From assembly GCA_046154585.1 (NCBI GenBank), contig JBJXDX010000038.1, forward strand, positions 15,241 to 79,240: a stretch of DNA of 64,000 nucleotides, given 5' to 3'. Positions 41,447 to 50,794 of this stretch are shown in pieces (within the stretch, counting starts at the first letter, position 1; each line of letters opens with the position of its first letter). The notes under the pieces are model-generated. The model was not told the DNA's origin and did not search any database. It was given only the letters and a program-made list of their open reading frames with translations. The position numbers and the translations under genes are program-made. The stretch is from CADEFX01 sp046154585. Lineage in GTDB: Bacteria; Pseudomonadota; Alphaproteobacteria; Rhizobiales; Hyphomicrobiaceae.

Positions 41447-42595
41447 ATGCTGCCCTCGCAACGTGCCTTGTTCGATATCCCGCGGGAGATCTGCTACCTC
41501 AATGCGGCCTCGTGGAGTCCCCTGCCGCTGGCGACGCTCGAGGCAGGCCGCGCCGCCGTCGGGCGCAAGGGAACACCGTGGACTCTCGATGCCGCGTTCG
41601 CTAACCGGCAGCATGAGCGCGCCCGCAAAGCTGCGAGTCAGCTGATCAATGCCGATCCCGACGATATCGCGTTGATTTCGTCGGTCGGCTACGGCGTAGC
41701 CGTCGCGGCAAAAATTCTCAACGTGCCGCGCGGATCCCGTGTCGTCGTGCTGCAGGACGATCACTCCTCACCCGTACTGGAGTGGCAGACGCGCGCGGAA
41801 GCGCAGGGCTTCACCATCGAGACCGTACCACAACCGGAAAACGGCGACTGGACATCGGCCATCCTGGCGGTCATCGAGCGCCCGGGCGCTCCGCCGGTGG
41901 GCCTTGCCTCGATCTCCTCGGTGCATTGGTCAGACGGCGGGGCGGTGGATCTCGATCGGGTAGCCAAGGCGTTGCGCCAGCAGGGCGCCGCGTTTCTGAT
42001 CGACGCAACGCATGCGGCCGGCGTCATGAGCCTGGATGTCGCCAAGCTCGACCCGGACTTCGTGATCTTCCCGACGTATAAATGGCTGCTCGGGCCTTAC
42101 GGCCGTGCTTTCCTCTATGTCGCCAAGCGGCACCAGCACGGCGTGCCGCTCGAGCAGACCTCGTTCGGGCGCCGTGACGTGCGCGCCGAGCAGAGCGTCT
42201 ATTTCGCCGATACGCGCTACGTTCCCAACGCGCGCCGCTTCGACATGGGCGAGCGCGATCATTTCATTTCGATGGAGATGGCATCGATCGGCATGGAATT
42301 GCTCGCCGCGTGGGGGTTCCCCATCGTCGAGAAGCGCCTCCTGATGCTCACGGAGCGCATCGCCGATGGCCTCCGCGGCCTTCCCGTCCAGATCCCGGAA
42401 ACCCGCGTGCGAGCACCGCACGTTCTGAGTCTCGGCTTCAAAGCCGGGATGCCGAAAGGCCTGATTGAGGGCCTTGCCGCTGAGCACATCTACGTCGCCC
42501 CGCGGCTCGGCCGCATGCGCATCTCGCCGCATGTGTACAATGATGAGGCGGACGTGGATCGCTTTGTGCAGGCCATGCGCCAGCGGCTGTCATAA
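41447..42595 (+). CDS. class V aminotransferase-fold PLP enzyme
   Basis: A 382-residue PLP enzyme of the cysteine desulfurase/isopenicillin-N-epimerase-like class V group. The Schiff-base lysine is K212 in FPTYKWLLGPYG; FLIDATHAAG holds the cofactor-contacting Asp186, and SISSVHWSDGGAVDLD is typical. There is no desulfurase-type catalytic cysteine loop, so racemase/epimerase or lyase activity is more likely than sulfur transfer. ATG 41447 has GGAG 7 bases upstream; 12 extra codons are open upstream. Substrate unknown. Confidence 0.88.
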   Translation: MLPSQRALFDIPREICYLNAASWSPLPLATLEAGRAAVGRKGTPWTLDAAFANRQHERARKAASQLINADPDDIALISSVGYGVAVAAKILNVPRGSRVVVLQDDHSSPVLEWQTRAEAQGFTIETVPQPENGDWTSAILAVIERPGAPPVGLASISSVHWSDGGAVDLDRVAKALRQQGAAFLIDATHAAGVMSLDVAKLDPDFVIFPTYKWLLGPYGRAFLYVAKRHQHGVPLEQTSFGRRDVRAEQSVYFADTRYVPNARRFDMGERDHFISMEMASIGMELLAAWGFPIVEKRLLMLTERIADGLRGLPVQIPETRVRAPHVLSLGFKAGMPKGLIEGLAAEHIYVAPRLGRMRISPHVYNDEADVDRFVQAMRQRLS

Positions 42596-42653
42596 GCTGT
42601 CGGCCACGTCCTGGGCACCCGCAACGCATCTGCCACGGCCAAAGGAGGTGTGC

Positions 42654-43667
42654 ATGCTCGCAATGCAGTTCATCCGGTCTTTGACGTTGGGCGGCTTCCT
42701 TGCGGCAGGATGGACACTCGCACCCTCCGCCAGCGCGCAGACCCCGCAAGGCCCATCGGCCGATGACCTCGTCGCCGCGGTGGTGCAGGTCAAGACATTC
42801 ATCAATCCCGACGGCCGAACGGTCGAGAACCTTGGGCGGGAGCGGCAGGGAAGCGGCGTCGTCATCTCGAGCGATGGCCTGGTGCTCACCATTGGCTATC
42901 TGATGGTCGAAGCGCACGCGGCCGAAGTCACGACGAATGATGGCCGCACGGTCACAGCGGACGTCGTCGGCTACGACTACGACACGGGCTTCGGCCTGCT
43001 GCGCGCCTCCGCGTCGCTGAAGGTGCGGCCTATGGAGCTCGGCAAATCCGCCGGCCTGAACGAAGGCGACAAGGTTTTGACCATTCGTGCCGGCGGGCAC
43101 GAGATGATCCGGGCCGCGACAATCGCCGCCAAGCGCGAGTTTGCGGGCTATTGGGAATACCTCCTCGATGAGGCCATCTTCGCCGCTCCGCCGGTTCCCG
43201 ATTGGAGCGGCGCGGCTCTGGTCGCGCGCGACGGCAGGCTAGCCGGCATCGGCTCGCTGATCGTCGGCGACGCCACGGGCAAGGGCGACGGCGTTCCGGC
43301 CAACATGTTCGTGCCCATCGACCTCTTGCCTCCGATCTTGGGGGAGCTGATTGCCGGCGGACGCGTGAGCGGCGCCGCCCGGCCTTGGCTCGGCATCACC
43401 ACCGACGAAATCAAGGGCCAGCTCGTCGTGCGACGTGTCACGCCTGGCGGACCCGCTGCCAAAGGCGGCATCATGCCCGGTGATACCATCATCGGCCTCG
43501 GTGGCGAGGCCATGCCCACGCTCGGCGCGTTCTATCGCAAGCTCTGGGCGCGCGGCAGCGCCGGTGTGCCGGTGCCGCTCGATGTACGCCGCGCCGGCGA
43601 GCAGTTGCGCATTGACCTGCAGTCCGTGAACCGGCTCAATCATCTCAAGCTGAATTCGACGTTCTGA
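42654..43667 (+). CDS. DegP-like (S1C) protein with degenerate catalytic triad plus PDZ domain
   Basis: A 337-residue exported protein with signal peptide (ending PSASA) and perfect AAAGGAGG-type ribosome site. The trypsin-like fold is evident (RQGSGVVISSDGLVLT, VPANM-FVPIDLLPP), but the DegP LTNxHV block reads LTIGYLMVEA (79-88), so the catalytic His is missing; DPxTDLAVL reads DYDTGFGLL, with Gly at the Asp position; GNSGG reads DWSGA, retaining Ser185. A PDZ domain follows (ARPWLGITTDEIKGQLVVRRVTPGGPAAKGGI). Thus it is probably not an active protease; a sensing or chaperone role is likely. The same replaced motifs look conserved within a Hyphomicrobiales group, from memory. Confidence 0.85.
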   Translation: MLAMQFIRSLTLGGFLAAGWTLAPSASAQTPQGPSADDLVAAVVQVKTFINPDGRTVENLGRERQGSGVVISSDGLVLTIGYLMVEAHAAEVTTNDGRTVTADVVGYDYDTGFGLLRASASLKVRPMELGKSAGLNEGDKVLTIRAGGHEMIRAATIAAKREFAGYWEYLLDEAIFAAPPVPDWSGAALVARDGRLAGIGSLIVGDATGKGDGVPANMFVPIDLLPPILGELIAGGRVSGAARPWLGITTDEIKGQLVVRRVTPGGPAAKGGIMPGDTIIGLGGEAMPTLGAFYRKLWARGSAGVPVPLDVRRAGEQLRIDLQSVNRLNHLKLNSTF

Positions 43668-43711
43668 ATTTTCTAAACAACAACAAAATTGTCTCTCGGG
43701 AGCGAAACAAC

Positions 43712-44896
43712 ATGCAGCAAGCGCTGTCCGGCATTCGCGTCATCGACATGACGCACAATCAGGCAGGCCCGGCCTGTGCCCAGATCCTCGGGTTTCTCGG
43801 CGCCGAGGTCATCAAGCTTGAAGATCCCAAGGGCGGCGACGTTGCGCGTAGCCAGAACGGCGACGGCCTGTTTTTTCTCGTGCTCAACGCCAACAAGCAG
43901 AGCCTGACGCTCAATCTGAAGTCAGACGCCGGCAAAGAACTCTTCAAACAGGTGATCGCCAAGTCGGATGTGCTGCTCGAGAATTTCGGGCCGGGCGCGC
44001 TGGATCGCCTGGGTCTCGGCTATGACACGCTCGCCAAGGTCAACCCGCGGCTGATCTACGCCACCATCAAGGGCTTCGGCACCTACGGGCCCTACAGCGG
44101 CTTCAAGAGCTTCGAGCCGATCGCGCAGGCCATGGGCGGCGCCATGACCACCACCGGGTTTCCCGACAATCCCCCGACCTACGTGATGCCGGCGATCGGC
44201 GATTCCGGCACCGGCATGCATATGGCGATCGGGATCCTGGCCGCGTTACAGCAGCGCCATGCGTCGGGACGCGGTCAGCACGTCGAGGTGTCGATGCAGG
44301 ATTCCGTCGTCAACATCATCCGCGTCAGCCTGCGCGATCGGCAGCGGTATGGCGAGGTGCAGCCGCGCACCGGCAACCAGCTCGGCCGCAACGTGCCGGG
44401 CACGACGTATCCGTGCGCGCCTGGCGGCCCCAACGACTACGTCTTCATCTTTGCCCAACCGCAGATGTGGCCGGCCATGCTCAAAGTCATGGACATGCCC
44501 GAGCTCGCCGAGGATCCGCGCTTCAAGACGCTGGAGGCACGCTGGGAGAATCGCCTCACGCTCGACGCCATCATCGGCAGATGGACGCGCCAGCACGGCA
44601 AGCAAGAGGTCATGCGGATGCTGGGCGATGCCGGCGTGCCCTGCGGCGCCTGCCAGGACACCAGCGAGGTCCTTGATGATCCCCACCTCAAGGCGCGCGA
44701 CATGATTGTCGATGTCCAGGAGCCTGCAAGCGGCAAGATGTATCGCACCGTCGGCTGCCCGATCAAGCTGTCGGACTCGCCCGTCCAGGTCACCAATCCG
44801 CCCAAGCTCGGCGAGCAGACCGGCGCCCTCCTCGCTGAGCTGTGCGGCGTCAGCCCCGAGGATCTGCGGCGGCTAAAAGAGAGTGGCGTCGTTTGA
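43712..44896 (+). CDS. CaiB/BaiF family (class III) CoA-transferase
   Basis: A 394-residue CoA-transferase of the formyl-CoA:oxalate type. The nucleophilic aspartate is D164 in PAIGDSGTGMHMAIG; LEDPKGGDVAR and NANKQSLTLNLKSDAGK near the start and ENFGPGALDRLGLGYD are class signatures. Moves CoA between carboxylic acids; the acid cannot be named. An MFS gene overlaps its stop (TTGA), hinting that the acid's uptake and activation are co-translated. ATG 43712 follows GGGAG. Confidence 0.92.
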   Translation: MQQALSGIRVIDMTHNQAGPACAQILGFLGAEVIKLEDPKGGDVARSQNGDGLFFLVLNANKQSLTLNLKSDAGKELFKQVIAKSDVLLENFGPGALDRLGLGYDTLAKVNPRLIYATIKGFGTYGPYSGFKSFEPIAQAMGGAMTTTGFPDNPPTYVMPAIGDSGTGMHMAIGILAALQQRHASGRGQHVEVSMQDSVVNIIRVSLRDRQRYGEVQPRTGNQLGRNVPGTTYPCAPGGPNDYVFIFAQPQMWPAMLKVMDMPELAEDPRFKTLEARWENRLTLDAIIGRWTRQHGKQEVMRMLGDAGVPCGACQDTSEVLDDPHLKARDMIVDVQEPASGKMYRTVGCPIKLSDSPVQVTNPPKLGEQTGALLAELCGVSPEDLRRLKESGVV

Positions 44897-46191
44897 CCGA
44901 CACTCAGCTCCGGGAGGAAGGCGCAACGCCGGAGGCCGAGGTACAGCCCGGTCTCCGGCTACTGCTGATTGCGCTCGTTCCCTTCAGCCTCGGCTTCTTC
45001 TTCTCGTATCTCTATCGCGCGGTAAATGCAGTGATCGCGCCCGATCTCGTCCGCGACATCGGCTTGAGTGCAGGCGAACTCGGATTGCTGACGGCCGCCT
45101 ACCTGTTCGCCTTCTCCATGTTCCAGCTTCCGCTCGGCATCCTGCTCGACCGCTACGGGCCGCGACGGGTTCAGGCCACGCTTGTTGCCATCGGCGGCAT
45201 TGGTGCCCTGATCTTCGCCATGGCCGAGAGCATCACCGTGCTGACCATCGCCCGCGCCATCATCGGCCTCGGCTTTGCCGGCGGCCTGATGAGCGGTTTC
45301 AAGGCTGTCGTGATCTGGGTGCCTGAGCCGCGGCGCGCGCTGGCCAACGCCTGGGTGATGTCGACGGGTGCATTGGGCCTGCTGCTGGCGACGGCGCCCA
45401 TGGAAATGGCGGTCCAGAGTTTCGGCTGGCGCCTCGTCTTCGTGGGCCTTGCCGTCATGACGCTAGCGGTCGCGGCGCTGATCTTCTTTGCCGTGCCCGA
45501 ACGCACGGTGCAGCCATCCTTGTCCAGCCTTCGCCAGGAGGCCGGTGAAGTCGGCAAGATCTATCGCGATCGCGTCTTCCTGGCGATGGCGCCGCTGCTC
45601 GCACTGACCGCCGGCTCGCATATCGCCATCCAGACGCTCTGGGTCGGTCCGTGGTTTCGCGATGTCGCGGGCCTCGATCGCGGCGGTACGGCTTACGGTC
45701 TGTTTGTCATGGCATCGGCATTTTTCGTGGGCATCCTCTTCACCGGCGCGGTCGCCGACTGGTTCGCGCGGCGCGGCGTCAGCCTGTTGCACGTCATGAT
45801 GGGCTTCATCGCGCTGTTCCTGGCCTCGCAGGCGCTGCTCTTTCTGGATATCCGCGGCCTCGATCTCGTGCTGTGGTCGGTCTTCAGCATGACCGGCCAG
45901 GTCGCGATCCTGGCCTACCCTTGGCTCGCGCGCTATTTCGGAACGCGCATGTCGGGGCGCGCCAACACCGCCATGAACCTCCTGATGTTCCTGGCCGCGT
46001 TCGCCGTGCAGTACGCGATCGGCGCGATCATCGATACCTATTCCGCGCCGGCACCCGGCCGGTACGATCCGGCCGCCTATCGGCTCGCGTTCGGGGCCGT
46101 TCTCGCTGTGCAGCTTGTGGCCCTGCTCTGGTACCTCGTGAACGCGCAGCGGCTGCGCAAGGCGGAGTACACAACGGCGCCGTCAAGCTAG
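44893..46191 (+). CDS. MFS transporter coupled to CoA-transferase
   Basis: A 432-residue 12-span MFS permease (family of sugar/organic-acid type): SLGFFFSYLYRAVNAVIAPDLVRDIGLSAGELGLL, motif A LLDRYGPRRVQATLVAIGGIG and a repeated half later (TGAVADWFARRGVSLLHV). The start is TTG 44893, whose TTGA overlaps the CoA-transferase stop; an ATG at 44842 lies inside the transferase gene and is less likely. Co-translation supports a role in moving the acid handled by the transferase. Confidence 0.82.
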   Translation: MTDTQLREEGATPEAEVQPGLRLLLIALVPFSLGFFFSYLYRAVNAVIAPDLVRDIGLSAGELGLLTAAYLFAFSMFQLPLGILLDRYGPRRVQATLVAIGGIGALIFAMAESITVLTIARAIIGLGFAGGLMSGFKAVVIWVPEPRRALANAWVMSTGALGLLLATAPMEMAVQSFGWRLVFVGLAVMTLAVAALIFFAVPERTVQPSLSSLRQEAGEVGKIYRDRVFLAMAPLLALTAGSHIAIQTLWVGPWFRDVAGLDRGGTAYGLFVMASAFFVGILFTGAVADWFARRGVSLLHVMMGFIALFLASQALLFLDIRGLDLVLWSVFSMTGQVAILAYPWLARYFGTRMSGRANTAMNLLMFLAAFAVQYAIGAIIDTYSAPAPGRYDPAAYRLAFGAVLAVQLVALLWYLVNAQRLRKAEYTTAPSS

Positions 46192-46202
46192 GCGCCGGGC
46201 TG

Positions 46203-47186
46203 CTACTGTTTCTCAATCCCGAACTTCGGCGCGAACTCGATCCACTCGCGGGTCATCTCAGCAAGGCGCGTGGCGAATTCGGCTGGCGTGCTGCCCACTG
46301 GTATCACACCCATTTCCTCAACAAACTTGCGTGTCTCCGGATTGCTCAGCTCCTTGACGACTGCCTCGTGCATGCGCGTCACGACCTCGGCGGGCAGTCC
46401 CTTCGGCCCCGCCAAGCCGAATGATGCACCATCGACGATGTCGATGTTGAGTTCCTTCAAGGTTGGCAAATCGGGGAAGATTTTAACGCGCTTGTCCGCA
46501 GCGATCGCCAGCGGCACCATCTGACCCGCCGATATGAAAGAGCGCGTTGGGATCAGCGTGGCAAAGATCAGATTTACCTCACCGCGCAGCATGGCGTTGA
46601 ACGCGGGGGATCCGCCCTGATAGGGAATGATCTGGACTTCAACGCCGATCGCCTGGTTGAAGCGCCGGGCGAGAATGTCAGGCTGCGTCTGCACGCCGTA
46701 AGAGCCGAAGCGCGCCTTGTCCGGGTTGGCCTTCAAGAAGGCGACCAGCTCTGCATAGGTTTTCACCGGTAGCGACGATGCTGCAATCAGCGTGTAGGGC
46801 GCCTCGGCGACGTAGGAAATGGGCGTCAGATCCGTCAGCGCATTGAACGGCAGCGTCTTGAAGAGCGCCGGACCCGCCGCAAGCTCACCCGGGCTCGACA
46901 TATACAGGGTGTGCCCGTCCGGCGTCGACGAGACCACCATTTGCGTCGCGATCTGCGTCGATGCGCCGGGCTTGTTGACGACGACGATCGGCTGTCCGAG
47001 CTGCTCCGACATGCCGATGATCAGCTTGCGCGATAGCGCATCAGACCCGCCGGGTGGATAGGGAATGACAAGCTGAACGGCACGAGACGGATAGCGTTGC
47101 TGGCTTTGCGCAAAACTCGCCGGCAGCAGCATCCCAATCGCCGCGCACGCCGCCACTACCCAAGCAGTAGATCTTGTCCGCCCCAT
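46203..47186 (-). CDS. tctC: TctC/Bug-family substrate-binding protein, no permease neighbours
   Basis: A 327-residue exported solute receptor: signal peptide through PASFA, then QRYPSRAVQLVIPYPPGGSDALSRKLIIGMSEQLG and PGASTQIATQMVVSSTPDGHTLY. ATG 47186 is preceded by GGGAG; a GTG at 47201 is in frame. No tctA or tctB flanks it, so it may share the permease at 38197-40345 or signal to a regulator; Bug proteins often outnumber permeases. Convergent with the MFS gene. Confidence 0.9.
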   Translation of the reverse strand: MGRTRSTAWVVAACAAIGMLLPASFAQSQQRYPSRAVQLVIPYPPGGSDALSRKLIIGMSEQLGQPIVVVNKPGASTQIATQMVVSSTPDGHTLYMSSPGELAAGPALFKTLPFNALTDLTPISYVAEAPYTLIAASSLPVKTYAELVAFLKANPDKARFGSYGVQTQPDILARRFNQAIGVEVQIIPYQGGSPAFNAMLRGEVNLIFATLIPTRSFISAGQMVPLAIAADKRVKIFPDLPTLKELNIDIVDGASFGLAGPKGLPAEVVTRMHEAVVKELSNPETRKFVEEMGVIPVGSTPAEFATRLAEMTREWIEFAPKFGIEKQ

Positions 47187-47295
47187 AGGCTTCACTCCCA
47201 CATAAATGCGACGGCGGCAGTTTCGAGCACCGCCGCCGCCCTGTTTTTGTCCGCGCCATCTTCCAGCCTGGGCAGCAAATCTTCAAGCCCTGCCG

Positions 47296-47664
47296 CTACG
47301 GTGAGCGGCGGACCACGCCGTTCTTTATGAACACGCGTAGGGGTGTGGAGCCCGAGCTGCTCCCGTCAGCCGCGCGCCACGCACCGTTCGCACACAGGAT
47401 GCCGCCGTTGGTCTCGACGGCCTCGAACTCGACGATGTTGTGATAGGTCTTGCCGCCGGGTTCGATGGCCCTGAAATTGGTGACGCATTTGCCGCCGACC
47501 ACGACGGGATTGTAGTCGGCGATCATGATCCCGCCCCCGCCGGTGCTGGGAAACGGATTGCGCAAAACCTGCCAACTTTCGTAGTCGTCAGCCGAGCTCG
47601 CGCCAACCGCACCAACGATGATCGCAATGGCGAGGATCGTGCGTCCCCACGTCAATGCCTGCAT
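47296..47664 (-). CDS. small secreted hypothetical protein
   Basis: A 122-residue protein with signal peptide (MQALTWGRTILAIAIIVGAVGASS) and a mature part with two cysteines (GGKCVTNFRAIEPGG and GGILCANGAWR), suggesting a disulfide. Conserved-looking IADYNPVVVGG. ATG 47664 follows CAGGAG. No family recognised. Confidence 0.75.
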   Translation of the reverse strand: MQALTWGRTILAIAIIVGAVGASSADDYESWQVLRNPFPSTGGGGIMIADYNPVVVGGKCVTNFRAIEPGGKTYHNIVEFEAVETNGGILCANGAWRAADGSSSGSTPLRVFIKNGVVRRSP

Positions 47665-47790
47665 GGCTTGCTCCTGTTACACCGTCGCCTCCCATCGAGG
47701 CTGACGATGCTACGGAGCAGACCTGCCGGCAGTTTCGGGGCTGCCTGTCACGAAACGGTGAACCGCCCACCCTTTTGCAAATGGCCTGCC

Positions 47791-49020
47791 TCAGACGACG
47801 CCGCCGGACTTAAGCGCGGCCACGTCACGCTCGCTCATGCTCAGCCACGCCTTCAGGACGTCGTCCGTGTGCTCGCCCAGCAGCGGCGACGGCTTGACCT
47901 CCGGCGGCTGGCCGTTGTGCCGCACGGGCCAGGCCGGCATCTTGAAGCTTCCGCTTTTCGGGTGCTCGATGGTCTGCATGATGCCGCGCTGCTCAAAGGT
48001 CGGATCGTCCGCCAGCTCCTGCGTATCGAGGACCGCGCCCGCCGGAATGCCCGCCCCGCCGACCAGCTCCATGGCCTCGTGCTTGGTGAGCTTCCTGGTC
48101 CACTCCGAGATCATGTCATCCACCTCCGCCTCGCGCTCGACGCGGTCTTGGTGCGTGGCATAGCGCGGATCGTCGATGAGATCGGGCCGCCCGATAAGTT
48201 GCAATAGCCGCTTCCAGTGCTCAGGGTTGGCCCGGCTGGTATAAACATACACGTAGTCGTTGGGTCCGCCGCCCTTGCACGGATAGATGCCGCACGGCGG
48301 ATTGCCGCCTGAGATCGTCTGCGCGCCGGCGCGCTTGATCGGCCCGCCGATGCGCGCCTGCGTCGCGAAGGCAAGGCGAATGTAGTGCAGCATCGCATCC
48401 TGCATCGCGATCTGCAGGCGCTGGCCTTTGCCCGTCTTCTGCTTTTCGAACAACGCACCGAGGACCGAGATGGCCAGCAGCATGCCGGTGCCGGTGTCGC
48501 CGAGGGTCGGGCCGGGCTTGATGGGCTTGCCATCGCGTTCACCCGATATGCTCATGATGCCACCGCAGGCCTGCGCGATCATGTCGAAGGCGAGGTTCTT
48601 TTCATAGGGGCTGCCGGTGCCAAAGCCTTTGACCTGCGCATAGATGATGCCGGGATTGATCTTCGAGATCTCATCGTAGCCGAAGCCGAGCCGCTCGATA
48701 GCGCCGGGCGCGAAATTCTCGACCATCACGTCGGCCTTGGCCGCGAGCTCACGCAGCAGCTTCTTTCCCTCCGGCGCCTTGAGGTCGATCGTGATCGATT
48801 TCTTATTGGCGTTGAAAATCAGAAAGTAGAAGGAGTCCTTTTCCGGACTGCCGAACACCGCCGCGCGCCCCGGATCGCCGAGCTTGGGGTTCTCCACCTT
48901 GACCACCTCGGCGCCGAGCCACGCCAGGGCCTCGGTGCATGTCGGTCCGGCCTCGAACTGCGACAGGTCGAGAACCCGAACGCCATTGAGACAGCCAAGT
49001 GGTTTTGCGTTTGCCGCCAT
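47791..49020 (-). CDS. CaiB/BaiF family (class III) CoA-transferase
   Basis: A 409-residue paralogue of the transferase at 43712-44896. Nucleophile D175 is in PTLGDTGTGMLLAIS; GLAWLGAEVVKVENPKLGDPGR-type start and ENFAPGAIERLGFGYDEIS are visible. Differences in the loops suggest a different acid. Starts ATG 49020; the second gene on the minus strand after the PrpD-like gene, 176 bp downstream. Substrate unknown. Confidence 0.92.
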   Translation of the reverse strand: MAANAKPLGCLNGVRVLDLSQFEAGPTCTEALAWLGAEVVKVENPKLGDPGRAAVFGSPEKDSFYFLIFNANKKSITIDLKAPEGKKLLRELAAKADVMVENFAPGAIERLGFGYDEISKINPGIIYAQVKGFGTGSPYEKNLAFDMIAQACGGIMSISGERDGKPIKPGPTLGDTGTGMLLAISVLGALFEKQKTGKGQRLQIAMQDAMLHYIRLAFATQARIGGPIKRAGAQTISGGNPPCGIYPCKGGGPNDYVYVYTSRANPEHWKRLLQLIGRPDLIDDPRYATHQDRVEREAEVDDMISEWTRKLTKHEAMELVGGAGIPAGAVLDTQELADDPTFEQRGIMQTIEHPKSGSFKMPAWPVRHNGQPPEVKPSPLLGEHTDDVLKAWLSMSERDVAALKSGGVV

Positions 49021-49196
49021 TGTTCAATCCTCGTTGAGCATCCTCGCCGTGCGGACCACTTGTTCATGAGTGCAATTTTGCCCGCTGGTCCTGCAAGCCA
49101 ATTTCCGGACCGCGTTCTTGGGCGCGTGCCGCTTTACGAACGGTAGCCTCATCGCGCGGTCGTGCCAACAGCGTCCGGCGCACGATCGCACCAAAG

Positions 49197-50582
49197 CTAT
49201 CTGCCAATGAGGTCGAATAGGGGTGAGAGATCCCTGTGCTCAGCCAAGCTATCGATGACGTCGATGGCGCGCGCGGCCTGGGACGCAGTGAGCCGCGCCT
49301 CGACATTGGCGAGAAACTTGCTCTCGATTTCCGCACGCGTCAGCGGCTCCTGCGGATCACCCTTCGGAAAATTACGCAACGCCGTCAACGTGCGCCCGTC
49401 ACGCAGGACGATGGTGACCCGCGCCGGGAATTTGTCGGGATAGAGCTTCGTCAGTTCCGCATCCGCAATCACATCCGTGTTCTTCAGCAGGGATTGCACG
49501 TCGGCGCCGGCCACACGACTTTCGGCGAACTGACCCTGCCCTACCTTGCGATCGAGCGCTGCGACCGCAATGCAATAAGGCACGCTCACACGCGCGCCCA
49601 TGGATGTCGTGACGGTCTTGCTTGAGAAATGGGTCTTCACCGTCGAATAGGTTTCATTCTTGATCGACGCGATTTCCGCGGGCTTTATGTCGTGTTCCTG
49701 CACGAGGGACAGCGTTGCCTGGATGGGCGCGTGGCTGGCCAGGATCGACGGAAAATACTTGAAGCCGTTCTGCAGAATCTCCCAGGTACTCCCCAGCCCC
49801 GCGACGAGGGCGTCGGCCTTGGGCTCCAGCGAATAGGCCGCGAGATAGCCCTTCTCGTGCTCGAGCATGGTGGGCGGACTGGTCGCACCGATTTCGGCAA
49901 GCCGCGCCGACAGAACGCCGTTGAAGGCCGCCTTGCCGGGATGCAGGCTCTTCGTGAAATCCCCCGACGTGAAGAACGTGTTGAGGCCGGCGGCCTGCGT
50001 GCCGGCAAAGCCGAGCGCCATCCGCGCCTGCTCGGCATCAAGCCCCATCGCCGAGGCTGCAGCCGCCGCCGAGCCGAACGTGCCGTTGGTGGCCGTCGAA
50101 TGCCAGAAGCGATAGTGCGTCGGCATCACCGCCATGCCGACGCGAACGGCCACCTCATAGCCCGCCACAATCGCGACGATCGCTGCCTTCCCACTGAGCT
50201 GGCGCTCTTGCGCCAGCGCCAGGACCGTCGGCACCACTACCGATCCCGTGTGCAGCAGGGCTCGCTTGTGCGTATCGTCGAAGTCGGCCGCATTGGCGAG
50301 AATGCCGTTCGCCATCGCGGCCAACGCGGCGTCGGTTTTCATCCCGCCGCTTCCCCAGATGGTTGCCGATCCCGTCGCGCCAAAGGACTTCGCAAGATCC
50401 GTCGCGATCCGGCCTTTCGCGGGGTCCTCGTGCCAGGCACCGATGGCGCAGCCGATCGTGTCGAGGAGGATGTGGCAGGCCTGCGTGACAACGGTCTGCG
50501 GCAGGCTTTCGAATCGCAGGTCGGCCGCAAATCGTCCAAGGATCTGCGTCGCACTTGTTGGCGCGGCTTCTTGGGCTGCCAT
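49197..50582 (-). CDS. MmgE/PrpD family protein
   Basis: A 461-residue protein of the 2-methylcitrate dehydratase/cis-aconitate decarboxylase fold. Blocks: HILLDTIGCAIGAWHEDPAKG, NGILANAADFDDTHKRALLHTGSVVVPTVLALAQ (catalytic-site region) and HPGKAAFNGVLSARLAEIGATSPP. PrpD enzymes dehydrate 2-methylcitrate; here no other prp gene occurs, so the substrate may be another acid feeding a CoA-transferase. ATG 50582 has GGGAGGTG at good spacing. Confidence 0.88.
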   Translation of the reverse strand: MAAQEAAPTSATQILGRFAADLRFESLPQTVVTQACHILLDTIGCAIGAWHEDPAKGRIATDLAKSFGATGSATIWGSGGMKTDAALAAMANGILANAADFDDTHKRALLHTGSVVVPTVLALAQERQLSGKAAIVAIVAGYEVAVRVGMAVMPTHYRFWHSTATNGTFGSAAAAASAMGLDAEQARMALGFAGTQAAGLNTFFTSGDFTKSLHPGKAAFNGVLSARLAEIGATSPPTMLEHEKGYLAAYSLEPKADALVAGLGSTWEILQNGFKYFPSILASHAPIQATLSLVQEHDIKPAEIASIKNETYSTVKTHFSSKTVTTSMGARVSVPYCIAVAALDRKVGQGQFAESRVAGADVQSLLKNTDVIADAELTKLYPDKFPARVTIVLRDGRTLTALRNFPKGDPQEPLTRAEIESKFLANVEARLTASQAARAIDVIDSLAEHRDLSPLFDLIGR

Positions 50583-50794
50583 TCCTTCACCTCCCATCAA
50601 CACGGCCCGACCTTAACCGGTCCGCGCGCGGCGGGCGAGATGGAGCCGGTGCCCCGCACTCCAAACAAGTCCTGCACGGATGACGCGACCAATGAGCCCT
50701 TGCCGCAAGGAGCGATTTATACTGATCTGATGCTGCAAAGATCGGGCAACCGCCAAGCCACGCAAAAAGAAACGCCAATGATGGAGCTGGACTC

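Noticed and set aside
41139..41645. Plus-strand frame of 168 codons before the aminotransferase-like gene
   Set aside because: Overlaps the start of a certain PLP enzyme in another frame and has no protein-like pattern.
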